NCBI RefSeq assembly: GCF_021590045.1
Contig: NZ_CP062221.1
Location: forward strand, 186,001-250,000
Direction of reading: 5' to 3'
Origin: Cellulomonas palmilytica
GTDB taxonomy: Bacteria; Actinomycetota; Actinomycetes; Actinomycetales; Cellulomonadaceae
DNA: 64,000 bases
The translations under genes were made by a program, and so were the position numbers. A model generated the notes under the pieces. It searched no databases and was not told the DNA's origin. It saw only the letters and a program-made list of their open reading frames with translations. Positions 37,889 through 46,167 of this stretch are shown here, in pieces; positions within the stretch are counted from its first letter, which is position 1, and each line of letters opens with the position of its first letter.

Positions 37889-38401
37889 ATGCAGGCGAGG
37901 GACGTGCTGGCGGACGGGTTCGGGCGGATCGACGCCCTGGTGCGACGCGCGGTCGAGGGCGCCGACGACGCGCTGCTGACCCGCCGGCTCGACCCGGACG
38001 CGAACACCCTCGCGTGGCTCGCGTGGCACATCGCGCGCGAGCAGGACGGGCAGGTCGCGCCGCTCGCGGGCACCGAGCAGGTGTGGACGTCGCGCGGGTG
38101 GTCGCAGCGGTTCGCGCTGCCGTTCGACGACGCCGCGATCGGGTACGGGCACACGTCCGACGAGGTCGCGCTCGTCGTCGCACCGGCGGACCTGCTGCTC
38201 GGCTACCTCGCCGACGCGACGGCCGCGTCGCTCGCGTACGTCGAGCGCCTGGCCGACGACGACCTGGACGTGGTGGTCGACGAGAGCTGGGACCCACCCG
38301 TGACGCTCGGCGTGCGGCTCGTCAGCATCCTGGGCGACGCGTTCGAGCACGCCGGGCAGGCGGCGTACCTGCGCGGCGTGCTGGACCGCACCGCGCGCTG
38401 A
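37889..38401 (+). CDS. DinB-fold putative mycothiol transferase (DUF664)
   Basis: 170 residues. LAWLAWHIAREQDGQVAPLAG in the first half and GDAFEHAGQAAYLRGVLD near the end provide the three-histidine metal site of DinB-fold thiol transferases. GGGAG lies before the ATG at 37889, and TACCGT at 37856 may be its -10. It is the second DinB-fold gene in a row, consistent with mycothiol-based detoxification. Confidence 0.88.
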   Translation: MQARDVLADGFGRIDALVRRAVEGADDALLTRRLDPDANTLAWLAWHIAREQDGQVAPLAGTEQVWTSRGWSQRFALPFDDAAIGYGHTSDEVALVVAPADLLLGYLADATAASLAYVERLADDDLDVVVDESWDPPVTLGVRLVSILGDAFEHAGQAAYLRGVLDRTAR

Positions 38402-38419
38402 GGCCGTCGCCCGCGAGGG

Positions 38420-39385
38420 TCAGCAGGTCTCGTGGACCGCGCCCCGGGCGGACCGGGGGCTGACGTCACGGTCGCGCAGGACGACGGACAGTGCCGGGTC
38501 GCGCGACGACGAGCGCGCCTGCCGGGCGCACACCGTCTCGAACGCGGGACGGTCGTACTCGACGTCGAGGACCACGGGATACGCGGCGGTGAACACCGCG
38601 CACTCGTCCCACTCCTGGCACTCCTCGGTGACGGCGAGGTCGGCGCCCAGCGCGCGCACCTTCGTCGTGAGCTCCGCGGAGTTCTTCTGCGCGAACGCGA
38701 GCCCGCGCGCGTGCGCGTGGTCGACGAGCAGCTCGGCGTGGGCGAGCGCGTGCGACGCGGTGATCAGGCCGCGCGAGCGGGTGTACGAGTCGAGGTTGTC
38801 GATCTCGACGGCGTCGAACCCGGCGGCCGCGCACCGGTCCATCACGGCAGCGACCCGCTCGGCGACCCGGGTGCGCAGCGCGGCGGTGCGCAGGTCGTAG
38901 AGCGCCTCGTCGGGCCAGCCCTCGTCGCGGACCGGCTCGCCGTCGTCGTGCAGGACGAGCTCGGGGGCGTCGCGGAGCAGCCGCTCGGTCTCGTCGGGCT
39001 GGGTCTGGAAGCCGTTGACGTAGCAGACGTCGTACCGGCCGCTGGGGCGCTCGGTGGCGTCGCGGATCACGACGCGCGTCGTCGCGAGCGGCTCCTCGGC
39101 GCCGCCGATCTGGTACTCGAACGACGACCCGGGTGCGGGCAGCGCGATGCGCGCGGCGGCGGAGGGGACGGCGGAGGGGATGGCGGAGGGGATGGCGGAG
39201 GCGGCGGCGGTGGCTGCGACGGTGGCTGCGGCAGTGGAGGGAGCGGCGGTGGCTGCGGCGGTGGGCGGCGGGTCAGGGGTCGCCGTGCACGCGGCAAGCG
39301 TGACGAGCGTCGTCGCGACGACGAGCGCGACGCACGACCGTGCGGTGCGGCCGCCCCGCACCCACCGTCGCGTGGTCGCCCTCAT
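38420..39385 (-). CDS. GH114-like (endo-alpha-1,4-polygalactosaminidase) lipoprotein
   Basis: 321 residues. Lipobox TLAAC after a basic, hydrophobic signal, then an Ala/Thr/Pro/Ser low-complexity linker encoded partly by 12-bp repeats (39158-39105 region reads GGCGGAGGGGAT units), then a TIM-barrel domain with VCYVNGFQ, DAVEIDNLDSY and VVLDVEYDRPAF, as in GH114 proteins. It probably cuts galactosamine-containing polysaccharide outside the cell. ATG 39385 overlaps the stop of the DksA-like gene (ATGA). Confidence 0.85.
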   Translation of the reverse strand: MRATTRRWVRGGRTARSCVALVVATTLVTLAACTATPDPPPTAAATAAPSTAAATVAATAAASAIPSAIPSAVPSAAARIALPAPGSSFEYQIGGAEEPLATTRVVIRDATERPSGRYDVCYVNGFQTQPDETERLLRDAPELVLHDDGEPVRDEGWPDEALYDLRTAALRTRVAERVAAVMDRCAAAGFDAVEIDNLDSYTRSRGLITASHALAHAELLVDHAHARGLAFAQKNSAELTTKVRALGADLAVTEECQEWDECAVFTAAYPVVLDVEYDRPAFETVCARQARSSSRDPALSVVLRDRDVSPRSARGAVHETC

Positions 39386-39732
39386 CGCGGTGCGTGTGCG
39401 ACGCACGTCGTCGCCGTCGGGCGGGCGAGGAGCCGCTCACGGTCGATGGGCTCTCCCCCGACCGCGCACACGCCGTACGTCCCGGCGGCGAGCCGGTCGA
39501 GCGCGGCGTCGACGTCCGCGAGCCGCTGTCGCACGTCGGACGCGAGCGCGTCGACCTGGGCGCGCTCGAACGCGATGGTCTGGCCCTCGGGGTCGTGCTC
39601 GTCGTCGATGTTCGCGCCCCACGACGCCTCGACGAGGTCGGACTTCGCGGCGCCGAGCCCGGAGGCACGCTCCAACGCCTCGGCGCGCAGCGCGAGCAGC
39701 CGCGCGCGCAGCTCGTCGTCGTCCGTCCCCAT
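39382..39732 (-). CDS. DksA/TraR-like protein with degenerate zinc finger
   Basis: 116 residues. A coiled-coil-forming first half (ELRARLLALRAEALERASG, later DVDAALDRLAAGTYG) leads to the C-terminal finger. The usual C-x2-C pairs read C-A-V-G and C-V-A-H here, so one ligand of each pair is Gly or His. The overall TYGVC..G.PI.RERL pattern is still typical. It is coupled by ATGA to the GH114-like gene. It may bind RNA polymerase, but zinc binding would need to be unusual. Confidence 0.82.
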   Translation of the reverse strand: MGTDDDELRARLLALRAEALERASGLGAAKSDLVEASWGANIDDEHDPEGQTIAFERAQVDALASDVRQRLADVDAALDRLAAGTYGVCAVGGEPIDRERLLARPTATTCVAHAPR

Positions 39733-39868
39733 GCCCGTCACCCTGGCACAGGGCACCCACGATCCCGTCCGAGAGCGCCCCCACCTGCGTCAGCGGGCCG
39801 GACGCGGCATCCGGGCGATCGCCTGGACGAGCGTCCACGGACCCCTCCCCGAGCGGGTCGTCGGCCGG

Positions 39869-40001
39869 TACGGTGGGCGCCGTAGTCGCAGTGCATCGCT
39901 TGTCACCGTGGTCTTCCGCCGCGGACCGGACGACGTTTCACCGTGATCACCGGTCCCGGCACCGCCGGGGTCGTCCCGCCGCAAGGAAGTAGAACGGCCA
40001 C
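39869..40001 (+). promoter_or_regulatory. Putative promoter and long leader of the cold-shock gene
   Basis: TACGGT at 39869-39874 is a plausible -10, giving a 5' leader of roughly 120 bases before the cold-shock ATG, with AAGGAAG as ribosome site. Long structured leaders are usual for csp genes. No specific element is recognised. Confidence 0.4.
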
Positions 40002-40205
40002 ATGGCAACTGGCACCGTGAAGTGGTTCAACGCCGAGAAGGGCTACGGCTTCATCGCCCCCGACGACGGTGGTCCCGACGTCTTCGCCCACTACTCGGCG
40101 ATCCAGTCGCGCGGTTTCCGCACGCTGGAGGAGAACCAGAAGGTCGAGTTCGAGGTCACCGAGGGTCAGAAGGGCCCGCAGGCCGCGAACATCCAGCCGC
40201 TCTGA
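40002..40205 (+). CDS. Cold-shock protein (CspA family)
   Basis: 67 residues. Single cold-shock domain with RNP1 KGYGFIA and RNP2 VFAHYSAI; full family length. It binds single-stranded RNA/DNA as an RNA chaperone. AAGGAAG lies before the ATG. A terminator hairpin starts 42 bases after the stop. Confidence 0.97.
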   Translation: MATGTVKWFNAEKGYGFIAPDDGGPDVFAHYSAIQSRGFRTLEENQKVEFEVTEGQKGPQAANIQPL

Positions 40206-40246
40206 CCTGACGGCGGCGCGGGCACGACCGCGCGACGTCGGCCTGG

Positions 40247-40273
40247 ACGGCGGGTCCCGAGCGGACCCGCCGT
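40247..40273 (+). terminator. Hairpin terminator after the cold-shock gene
   Basis: 11-bp stem ACGGCGGGTCC with GGACCCGCCGT and a 5-base loop, followed by TCGTCGT. Confidence 0.75.
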
Positions 40274-40299
40274 TCGTCGTCCTGCGGACCGGTCCCGCG

Positions 40300-40332
40300 C
40301 ATCCCGGCGTCATCCCAGGCTCATCCCGTGGC
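40300..40332. promoter_or_regulatory. Three 11-bp direct repeats upstream of the DUF2510 gene
   Basis: CATCCC begins at 40300, 40311 and 40322, an exact 11-base period. On the minus strand the core is GGGATG(A), close to the GGGATCA cores of the array before glnR. It lies 60-90 bases before the downstream start, where an OmpR-family regulator could bind. Confidence 0.45.
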
Positions 40333-40393
40333 GCGCGGGTGCCGAGAACCTAGGCGACCAGGACGACGAGCCGTGACCACGACGAAGGACAGC

Positions 40394-40957
40394 ATGACGA
40401 CGCCCAGCCCGGGCTGGTACCCGGACCCTCAGCGCCCCGAGTGGGTGCGCTGGTTCGACGGCGTCTCGTGGACGACGCAGGTGCGCCAGGCACGGCGCCC
40501 GGTCGCAGCCGGTCCGACGAAGCCGCCGTGGTCGGGCGGGAAGATCGCGCTCGTCTCGGTCGGGAGCGCCGTCGCCGCGGGCGTCGTGATCGCCGGGTTC
40601 GGGGTGCTCGCGGGTCCGCGGCTCGTCGACCGCTGGGACGACCTGCTCTTCGCCGAGACGCTGGAGGGCCAGTCGTGCGAGCAGGTCGTCGTCGACGAGG
40701 TCCGTCTCGTCCGCGAGCAGGGCTCGCTCGGTGACATCGAGCTCGTGGCGATCGACCAGGTGCGTACCGTGGAGAACCACCTCGAGACGGCGGTCCGCCC
40801 CTCGGACGGTGCGAGCACGCACCTGCTGACCTGTGAGGGCATCGCCCGGTGGGCCGACGGGTACACGGAACCGATCCGCCTGGTCCTGACCATCGACAGC
40901 GACAACCAGACCTGGATAGACGACGCATGGGACGAGAGCTCGACGGGCAGCGCGTGA
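40394..40957 (+). CDS. DUF2510 membrane protein
   Basis: 187 residues. The DUF2510 motif at the start (PSPGWYPDPQRPEWVRWFDGVSWT in form) is followed by a single membrane helix (about 50-75) and an extracytoplasmic domain with two cysteines (GQSCEQV and LLTCEGI). ATG 40394 follows AAGGAC; GTG 40373 is an alternative. Function unknown. The two cysteines could form a disulfide outside the cell. Confidence 0.82.
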   Translation: MTTPSPGWYPDPQRPEWVRWFDGVSWTTQVRQARRPVAAGPTKPPWSGGKIALVSVGSAVAAGVVIAGFGVLAGPRLVDRWDDLLFAETLEGQSCEQVVVDEVRLVREQGSLGDIELVAIDQVRTVENHLETAVRPSDGASTHLLTCEGIARWADGYTEPIRLVLTIDSDNQTWIDDAWDESSTGSA

Positions 40958-41025
40958 CCGTCCGCACGCCCGTGCTGGGCGTGCTCCGGTCCGCGCCCGG
41001 CGCCGTGCACCCTAGAGTGGCCTCC

Positions 41026-41322
41026 GTGATCTTCAAGGCGGTGGGCGAGGGCAGGCCCTACCCGGACCACGGGCTCGAGACGGCGAAGCAGTGGGCCGAG
41101 GTCCCGCCGCGCCAGGTGCGTCTCGACGAGCTCGTCACGACGAAGCGGACGCTGGACCTCGACGCGCTGCTCGCGGAGGACTCCACGTTCTACGGCGACC
41201 TGTTCGCGCACGTCGTGCAGTACAAGGGGATCCTGTACCTCGAGGACGGGCTGCACCGTGCCGTGCGCGCGGCCCTGCAGCAGCGTCCTGTTCTCCACGC
41301 GCGGGTGCTGGTGATCGAGTGA
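41026..41322 (+). CDS. Conserved actinobacterial small protein upstream of a LytR_C gene
   Basis: 98 residues with the highly conserved stretches PPRQVRLDELVTTKRTLDLDALL, FYGDLFAHVVQYKG and EDGLHRAVRAAL. The arrangement resembles ParB/VapB-like N-terminal folds, but no toxin partner is present, so I do not call it an antitoxin. TAGAGT at 41013-41018 lies 7 bases before the GTG with no ribosome site (leaderless). Its stop overlaps the next start (GTGA). Confidence 0.85.
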   Translation: MIFKAVGEGRPYPDHGLETAKQWAEVPPRQVRLDELVTTKRTLDLDALLAEDSTFYGDLFAHVVQYKGILYLEDGLHRAVRAALQQRPVLHARVLVIE

Positions 41323-41930
41323 GCGACGCGGACCGCGCCCGGGCCCTGCGCCGGCGCCACATGCACGAGCGGCAGGCCGTGATCTTCGGCGTGCTGCTCG
41401 CGGCCCTGGCCGTGGTCGGCCTGGGTTCGGCGGCCGTGTACACGGGGAGCCTGAGCCTGCCGTTCATGGAGCAGGAGTTCGAGGCGGAGCCCACGCCGAG
41501 TGCGACGACGCGCAGCTACCCGTGCCCGCCGGACGGTGCACTGCCGGTGGCGTACGGCGAGGTCACCGTCAACGTGTACAACTCGACGTCGACCGCGGGC
41601 CTCGCGGCCGCGACTCTGAAGGCGTTCACGGACCGCGGGTTCGTCGGCGGCGAGGCGGACAACCAGCCGACGTACGCGGGCACGGTGCGCATCGCGTTCG
41701 GGCAGTCCGGCATCGCGTCGGCGTACACGGTCGCGGCGCACGTGCCGAAGGCGGAGTTCGTGCTCGACGGCCGCAAGGGTCCGGAGATCGACGTGGTCCT
41801 CGGCACGGAGTTCAAGGCGCTCGTGCCGGCCGACGAGGTCGGGCTCGACCCGGAGAAGCCGCTCGAGGCCCCCAAGGGCTGCACGAAGGTGCCGGCGGCG
41901 GGCGCGACGAGCGCGGCGCCCAAGAGCTGA
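41319..41930 (+). CDS. Membrane protein with LytR C-terminal domain
   Basis: 203 residues. A basic N-terminus, one membrane helix (about 20-42), then an extracytoplasmic LytR_C domain with VTVNVYNSTSTAGLAAATLKAF and VRIAFGQSG. The domain occurs in proteins linked to cell-wall polymer attachment. GTG 41319 is coupled to the preceding small gene. A strong terminator follows. Confidence 0.88.
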   Translation: MSDADRARALRRRHMHERQAVIFGVLLAALAVVGLGSAAVYTGSLSLPFMEQEFEAEPTPSATTRSYPCPPDGALPVAYGEVTVNVYNSTSTAGLAAATLKAFTDRGFVGGEADNQPTYAGTVRIAFGQSGIASAYTVAAHVPKAEFVLDGRKGPEIDVVLGTEFKALVPADEVGLDPEKPLEAPKGCTKVPAAGATSAAPKS

Positions 41931-41941
41931 CCCCACGACGA

Positions 41942-41981
41942 GACGAAGGGGCCGGTCCCGACATGGACCGGCCCCTTCGTC
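41942..41981. terminator. Hairpin terminator after the LytR_C gene
   Basis: Perfect 17-bp stem (41942-41958 with 41965-41981) and a 6-base loop, between convergent genes. Confidence 0.9.
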
Positions 41982-42032
41982 GTACCGGGCGTCAGTGTCG
42001 TACCGGGTGTCAGTGTCGTACCGGGCGTCAGT
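41979..42032. repeat. 18-bp tandem repeat overlapping the permease stop codon
   Basis: Three units of GTCGTACCGGGCGTCAGT (41979-41996, 41997-42014 with one change, 42015-42032). The first unit begins in the terminator arm and the third contains the NCS2 permease stop codon (42028-42030), so each unit carries a copy of the stop region. Confidence 0.9.
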
Positions 42033-43386
42033 GCGCGGCGACCTCGTCACCGGCGGGGGCCGAGGCAGGCGACGCCGGCTCGACGGACGTCCCGCGCCAC
42101 CGGGCCACGAGGCGCATCAGGTGGTACACGCCGATCGCGGTCGCGGTGCCGAGCGCGATGCCCTCGAACCGCAGGTCACCCGCCACCCACGTGTAGTCCG
42201 CGATGCCGACGACCAGCGCGATCGCCGCGGGCGTGAGGTTCACCGGGTTGGAGAAGTCGACCTTGTTCTGGATCCAGATGCGCGCGCCGAGCAGGCCGAT
42301 CATGCCGTAGAGCAGGGTCGCGGCACCGCCGATGACGCCCTGCGGCACGGTCGCGATCGCGGCACCGAACCGCGGCGACATCGACAGCAGGAGGGCGGTG
42401 AAGCCCGCGACCCAGTACGCGGCGGTCGAGTACACGCGCGTCGCGGCCATGACGCCGATGTTCTCCGCGTACGTCGTCGTGCCGGAACCGCCGCCGAGGC
42501 CCGCGAGGCTCGTGGCGACGCCGTCGGCGAGCAGCGCGCGGCCGGTCACCGGGTCGAGGTCGCGGCCCGTCATCGCGGTGACGGACTTGAGGTGGCCGAT
42601 GTTCTCGGCGACGAGCACGAGCACCACCGGCAGGAACAGCCCGAGCGTCCCGACCTCGATCTTCGGTGTCACGAACTCGGGCAGGCCGATCAGCGGGGCG
42701 TCGCGCAGCGCGTCGAAGTCGACCTCGCCGCGGAAGATCGCGAACACGTACCCGATGACGACGCCCAGCAGGATCGACAGGCGGCCGAGGATTCCGCGGA
42801 ACAGCACGGTGCACAGGACGATCGCCCCGAGCGTCACGAGCGCGGTCAGCGGCGCCGACCGGAACCCGCTGTCCTCGGTCTTGCCCCACGCCGCAGGCGC
42901 GAGGTTGAAGCCGATGAGCGCGACGATCGTGCCCGTCACAACGGGCGGCATCGTCACCTCGATCCACCGGGTCCCGACGACGTGCACGACGACGCCGACG
43001 AGCGCGAGCGCCAGACCGGTGACGAGGATGCCGCCCACCGCGACCTGCTGCCCGCCGCTGGCGGACGCGGCCGCGATCGGGGCGAGGAACGCGAAGCTCG
43101 ACCCCAGGTAGCTCGGCACCCGGTTGCCCGTGATGACGAGGAACGCGAGCGTGCCGACCGCGGAGAAGAACAGCGTCGTCTGCGGCGAGAACTGCGTGAT
43201 CAGCGGCACCAGGAACGTCGCGCCGAACATCGCGACGACGTGCTGCATGCCGATGCCGATGGTCCGCGGCCACGAGAGCCGCTCGTCGGGCGCGACCACC
43301 TCGCCCGGCGGGATCGAGCGCCCGTCGCCGTGCACCTTCCAGCCGCCCAGCCCGAGCGCGTTCCTGACCTTGGCCACCACCGCCAC
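42028..43386 (-). CDS. Uracil/xanthine permease (NCS2 family)
   Basis: 452 residues with about fourteen helices. Family motifs are GIGMQHVVAMFGATFLVP, AENIGHLKSVTAMTGRD and KVDFSNPVNLTPAAIALVVG. It imports uracil or a related base with protons. GTG 43386 is chosen because GGAGGA precedes it by about 6 bases and relatives start with a similar short cytoplasmic segment. The uracil salvage gene upp is elsewhere in the window (60480). Confidence 0.92.
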   Translation of the reverse strand: MAVVAKVRNALGLGGWKVHGDGRSIPPGEVVAPDERLSWPRTIGIGMQHVVAMFGATFLVPLITQFSPQTTLFFSAVGTLAFLVITGNRVPSYLGSSFAFLAPIAAASASGGQQVAVGGILVTGLALALVGVVVHVVGTRWIEVTMPPVVTGTIVALIGFNLAPAAWGKTEDSGFRSAPLTALVTLGAIVLCTVLFRGILGRLSILLGVVIGYVFAIFRGEVDFDALRDAPLIGLPEFVTPKIEVGTLGLFLPVVLVLVAENIGHLKSVTAMTGRDLDPVTGRALLADGVATSLAGLGGGSGTTTYAENIGVMAATRVYSTAAYWVAGFTALLLSMSPRFGAAIATVPQGVIGGAATLLYGMIGLLGARIWIQNKVDFSNPVNLTPAAIALVVGIADYTWVAGDLRFEGIALGTATAIGVYHLMRLVARWRGTSVEPASPASAPAGDEVAAH

Positions 43387-43543
43387 GTCGTCCTCCTGTC
43401 GGCCCGACACCCGGGCGTCACCACGAGCGGTCGGGCGACCGCTCGCCCCCGGGGAGAAACGTAGTGGTCGGGCTCGTCGCGCGGGGTCCGGATCCGCGTG
43501 CCATCTTCGTGGGGTAACGTCCGCATCGACTCGGGAGGCCGAG

Positions 43544-43759
43544 ATGTCCGAGAACGACCCGACCTTCACCCCGCCCACGCCTGGCCGTGTCGTCCCTGGT
43601 GGTCGACCTGACCCGGTGGTGAGCACGGCGCCGACCGCGGCTCCGGCCCCCGACGGCAAGCCGGACGAGGACGTCGACGAGATCATCACGGAGGCGCGCC
43701 CCGTGGTGCTCCCGCCCGGGGGTCCCCAGACGGGCGTCGTCGTCCCTCCGGTGAAGTAA
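43544..43759 (+). CDS. Small Pro-rich disordered protein
   Basis: 71 residues, about one quarter proline, with acidic centre KPDEDVDEIITEARP. No hydrophobic segment. A strong GGGAGG ribosome site lies before the ATG and TAACGT at 43515 may be its -10. It is divergent from the permease and 49 bases before the GT87-type gene. Unrecognised, probably unstructured. Confidence 0.65.
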   Translation: MSENDPTFTPPTPGRVVPGGRPDPVVSTAPTAAPAPDGKPDEDVDEIITEARPVVLPPGGPQTGVVVPPVK

Positions 43760-43808
43760 CCACCCACGCCCCGCCGGTCCGGCGGGGCCGACCGAACCGG
43801 AGGCCCCG

Positions 43809-45191
43809 CTGCACCGCCTGCTGCGCTCCTCGCTGCCCGTCTGGGTCGCGTTCCTGCTGGTCCACGCCTGGTTGCTGGTCCTGGGGGTGTACCTGCGCCC
43901 CGTCGAGACGTTCTGGGACCTCGACCTGTACCGCTGGTGGATGTGGCTGGGCGTCAACGAGGGTGTGTGGCCCGTGCTCGACGAGCCGTGGGTCTACCCC
44001 GCGGGCGCGATCGTGCCGATGTTCGTCGCCGCGCTCGGCGGGACGGGGTACGGGACGGCGTTCCCGCTCACGTGGAGCCTGCTCGTCACCGCCCTGAACG
44101 CGGCGGGGCTGGTGGCGCTGCTGCACGCGCCGCGGGTCGTGGGGCATCGCCGCATCGAGCGCACGACGACGGGCGCGTGGTGGTGGGTCGCGTTCACCGC
44201 GCTGCTGGGGCCGGTCGCGATGGGCCGGCTCGACGCGGTCGTCGCGCCCGTGGTGATCCTCGCGCTCCTGGTCGCGCTGCGGCACCCGCGGCTCGCGTCG
44301 GTGCTGCTGACCGTGGGCGCGTGGGTCAAGGCCGCGCCCGGCGCCCTGCTGCTCGCGCTCGTCGTCGTGGTGCGCCGGCCGTGGCGCGAGGTCGTGCTGC
44401 CGGCCGCGCTCGTGTGCGCGGGCGTCGTCGCGCTGGTGCTCGCCGGTGGGGGGCGCGAGCACCTGCTGTCGTTCCTGTCCGAGCAGGGCGAGCGCGGGCT
44501 GCAGATCGAGGCGGTCGGCGCGACACCGTGGATGCTCGCGAGCCTGGTCTCGTCGGACCTGACCGTCGAGCTCAACGCCGAGCTGGTGACGTGGGAGGTG
44601 CGCGGGCCCGGTGCGCAGGGCGTCTCGGACACCCTGGGTGTGCTGTTCGTGCTGGGCCTCGCCGCCGCGGGCGGGTTCCTGTGGTGGTGCGCACGGCGCC
44701 TCGGTCCGCGGCTGTGGTCCGACGACACCGCGCGCGCCCAGCTCCTGCTGCGCGGGGCGCTGCTCGTCGCGACGCTGCTCATCGTCCTGAACAAGGTCGG
44801 CTCGCCGCAGTACGTCGGGTGGGTCGCGCCGCCGGTCGCGGCCGCGCTCGGGCTGCGCCTGCCGGGGTGGCGGCGCACGGCGTGGCTGGTGGCGGGCATC
44901 GCGGGCGCCACGCAGCTCGTCTTCCCGTGGGTCTACACGCAGATCACGTACGGCGACCTCGCCGCGACCGCGCTTCTCGCGGCGCGCAACGTCGCGCTCG
45001 TCGTGCTCGCGGTGGTGACGGTGGTCGCGCTCGTGCGGGACGCGCACGACGAGACCACGGCCGACGACGAGGCCGACGACCAGACCGACGACGAGACCGA
45101 CGACGGGGCCGACGACGAGGGCGAGGCGCTGGTGCCCGAGCCCGAGTCCGAGCCGGCGCTCGGGCACCAGCGGGACGCTCAGCCGAGCTGA
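43809..45191 (+). CDS. GT87/DUF2029-type membrane glycosyltransferase, probable CTG start
   Basis: 460 residues if translation begins at CTG 43809. GGAGG (43799-43803) is placed correctly for that CTG, and the codons after it complete the first membrane helix SLPVWVAFLLVHAWLLVLG before the conserved FWDLDLYRWWMW. The first standard start (TTG 43872) would cut that helix and has no ribosome site. About ten helices follow. The family uses polyprenyl-phosphate sugars on the outer face. The C-terminus is a 12-bp-repeat acidic tail (ADDE/TDDE units, DNA 45060-45119). It overlaps the convergent LLM gene by 13 bases. Confidence 0.82.
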   Translation: MHRLLRSSLPVWVAFLLVHAWLLVLGVYLRPVETFWDLDLYRWWMWLGVNEGVWPVLDEPWVYPAGAIVPMFVAALGGTGYGTAFPLTWSLLVTALNAAGLVALLHAPRVVGHRRIERTTTGAWWWVAFTALLGPVAMGRLDAVVAPVVILALLVALRHPRLASVLLTVGAWVKAAPGALLLALVVVVRRPWREVVLPAALVCAGVVALVLAGGGREHLLSFLSEQGERGLQIEAVGATPWMLASLVSSDLTVELNAELVTWEVRGPGAQGVSDTLGVLFVLGLAAAGGFLWWCARRLGPRLWSDDTARAQLLLRGALLVATLLIVLNKVGSPQYVGWVAPPVAAALGLRLPGWRRTAWLVAGIAGATQLVFPWVYTQITYGDLAATALLAARNVALVVLAVVTVVALVRDAHDETTADDEADDQTDDETDDGADDEGEALVPEPESEPALGHQRDAQPS

Positions 45192-46114
45192 GGCGCGACC
45201 TCGCTCGCGACCAGCTCGAGGTGGTCGAGGTCCGCCAGGTCCAGCACCTGCAGGTACACGCGACGCGCGCCCAGCCCGCGCAGCCACTCCAGCCGCTCGA
45301 CGACCTGATCCGGCGTGCCGGCGAGCCCGTGCTCGCGCAGTTCCGCGGGCTCGCGGCCGATCGCCGCGGCACGGCGCTCGAACTCCTGCTCGTCCTTGCC
45401 GACGCACAGCACGAGCGCCGCGGACAGCACCAGGTCGTCCGCGGGGCGGCCGATCTCGTCGCACGCGGCGCGGGCCCGCGCGAACTTCGTCTCGATCGTG
45501 TCGAGCTCCGGGAACGCGAGGTTGAACTCGCTCGCGAACCGGGCCGCGAGCGCGGGCGTGCGCGTCGGGCCGTTGCCGCCGACGATCACCGGCACGCCCG
45601 GCTTGCCGTGCACCTGCTGCGTGGGCTTCGGCAGCGCCGGGGAGTCCGTGAGCGTGTAGTGCTCACCGGCGAACGAGTACGACCCGCCGACCTCGGTGCC
45701 CCACAGCCCCGTGACGATCTCGAGCTGCTCCTCGAGCAGACCGAACCGCTTCGCCGGGAACGGGATGCCGTACGCCGTGTGCTCCTGCTCGAACCAGCCC
45801 GTGCCCAGGCCCAGCTCGACGCGGCCGCCGGACATCTGGTCGACCTGCGCGACCTGGATCGCCAGGATTCCCGGGTAGCGGTACGTCACCGACGAGACCA
45901 GCGTGCCGAGCCGGATGCGGCTGGTCTCGCGCGCGAGGCCCGCGAGCGTCGTCCACGCGTCCGTCGGGCCAGGCAGGCCGGGCGTGCCCATGCCGAGGTA
46001 GTGGTCGGAGCGGAAGAAGGCGTCGAACCCGAGGTCCTCCGTCGCGCGCGCGACGCGGAGCAGGTCGTCGTAGGTGGCCCCCTGCTGGGGCTCGGTGAAG
46101 ACACGAAGTTCCAT
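45179..46114 (-). CDS. LLM-class F420/flavin-dependent oxidoreductase
   Basis: 311 residues in a TIM-barrel luciferase-like fold. DAFFRSDHYLG, RIRLGTLVSSVTYRYPG, GGRVELGLGTGWFEQEH and VPVIVGGNG are typical of the F420-dependent actinobacterial subgroup. Substrate unknown. ATG 46114 has a weak GATGAT hexamer 6 bases upstream. The 3' end overlaps the convergent GT87 gene. Confidence 0.9.
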   Translation of the reverse strand: MELRVFTEPQQGATYDDLLRVARATEDLGFDAFFRSDHYLGMGTPGLPGPTDAWTTLAGLARETSRIRLGTLVSSVTYRYPGILAIQVAQVDQMSGGRVELGLGTGWFEQEHTAYGIPFPAKRFGLLEEQLEIVTGLWGTEVGGSYSFAGEHYTLTDSPALPKPTQQVHGKPGVPVIVGGNGPTRTPALAARFASEFNLAFPELDTIETKFARARAACDEIGRPADDLVLSAALVLCVGKDEQEFERRAAAIGREPAELREHGLAGTPDQVVERLEWLRGLGARRVYLQVLDLADLDHLELVASEVAPQLG

Positions 46115-46167
46115 ACCCGCATCATCCCTGCTCGAGTTGCTCCACCCAACCGACCCCTCCCGCACGA

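Noticed and set aside
39757..40001. Riboswitch upstream of the cold-shock gene
   Set aside because: The leader is long but no conserved riboswitch core is visible; only the promoter-like hexamer and ribosome site can be supported.
41026..41322. VapB-type antitoxin
   Set aside because: No PIN-domain toxin or other toxin lies next to it; the neighbour is a LytR_C membrane protein, so a toxin-antitoxin role is not supported.
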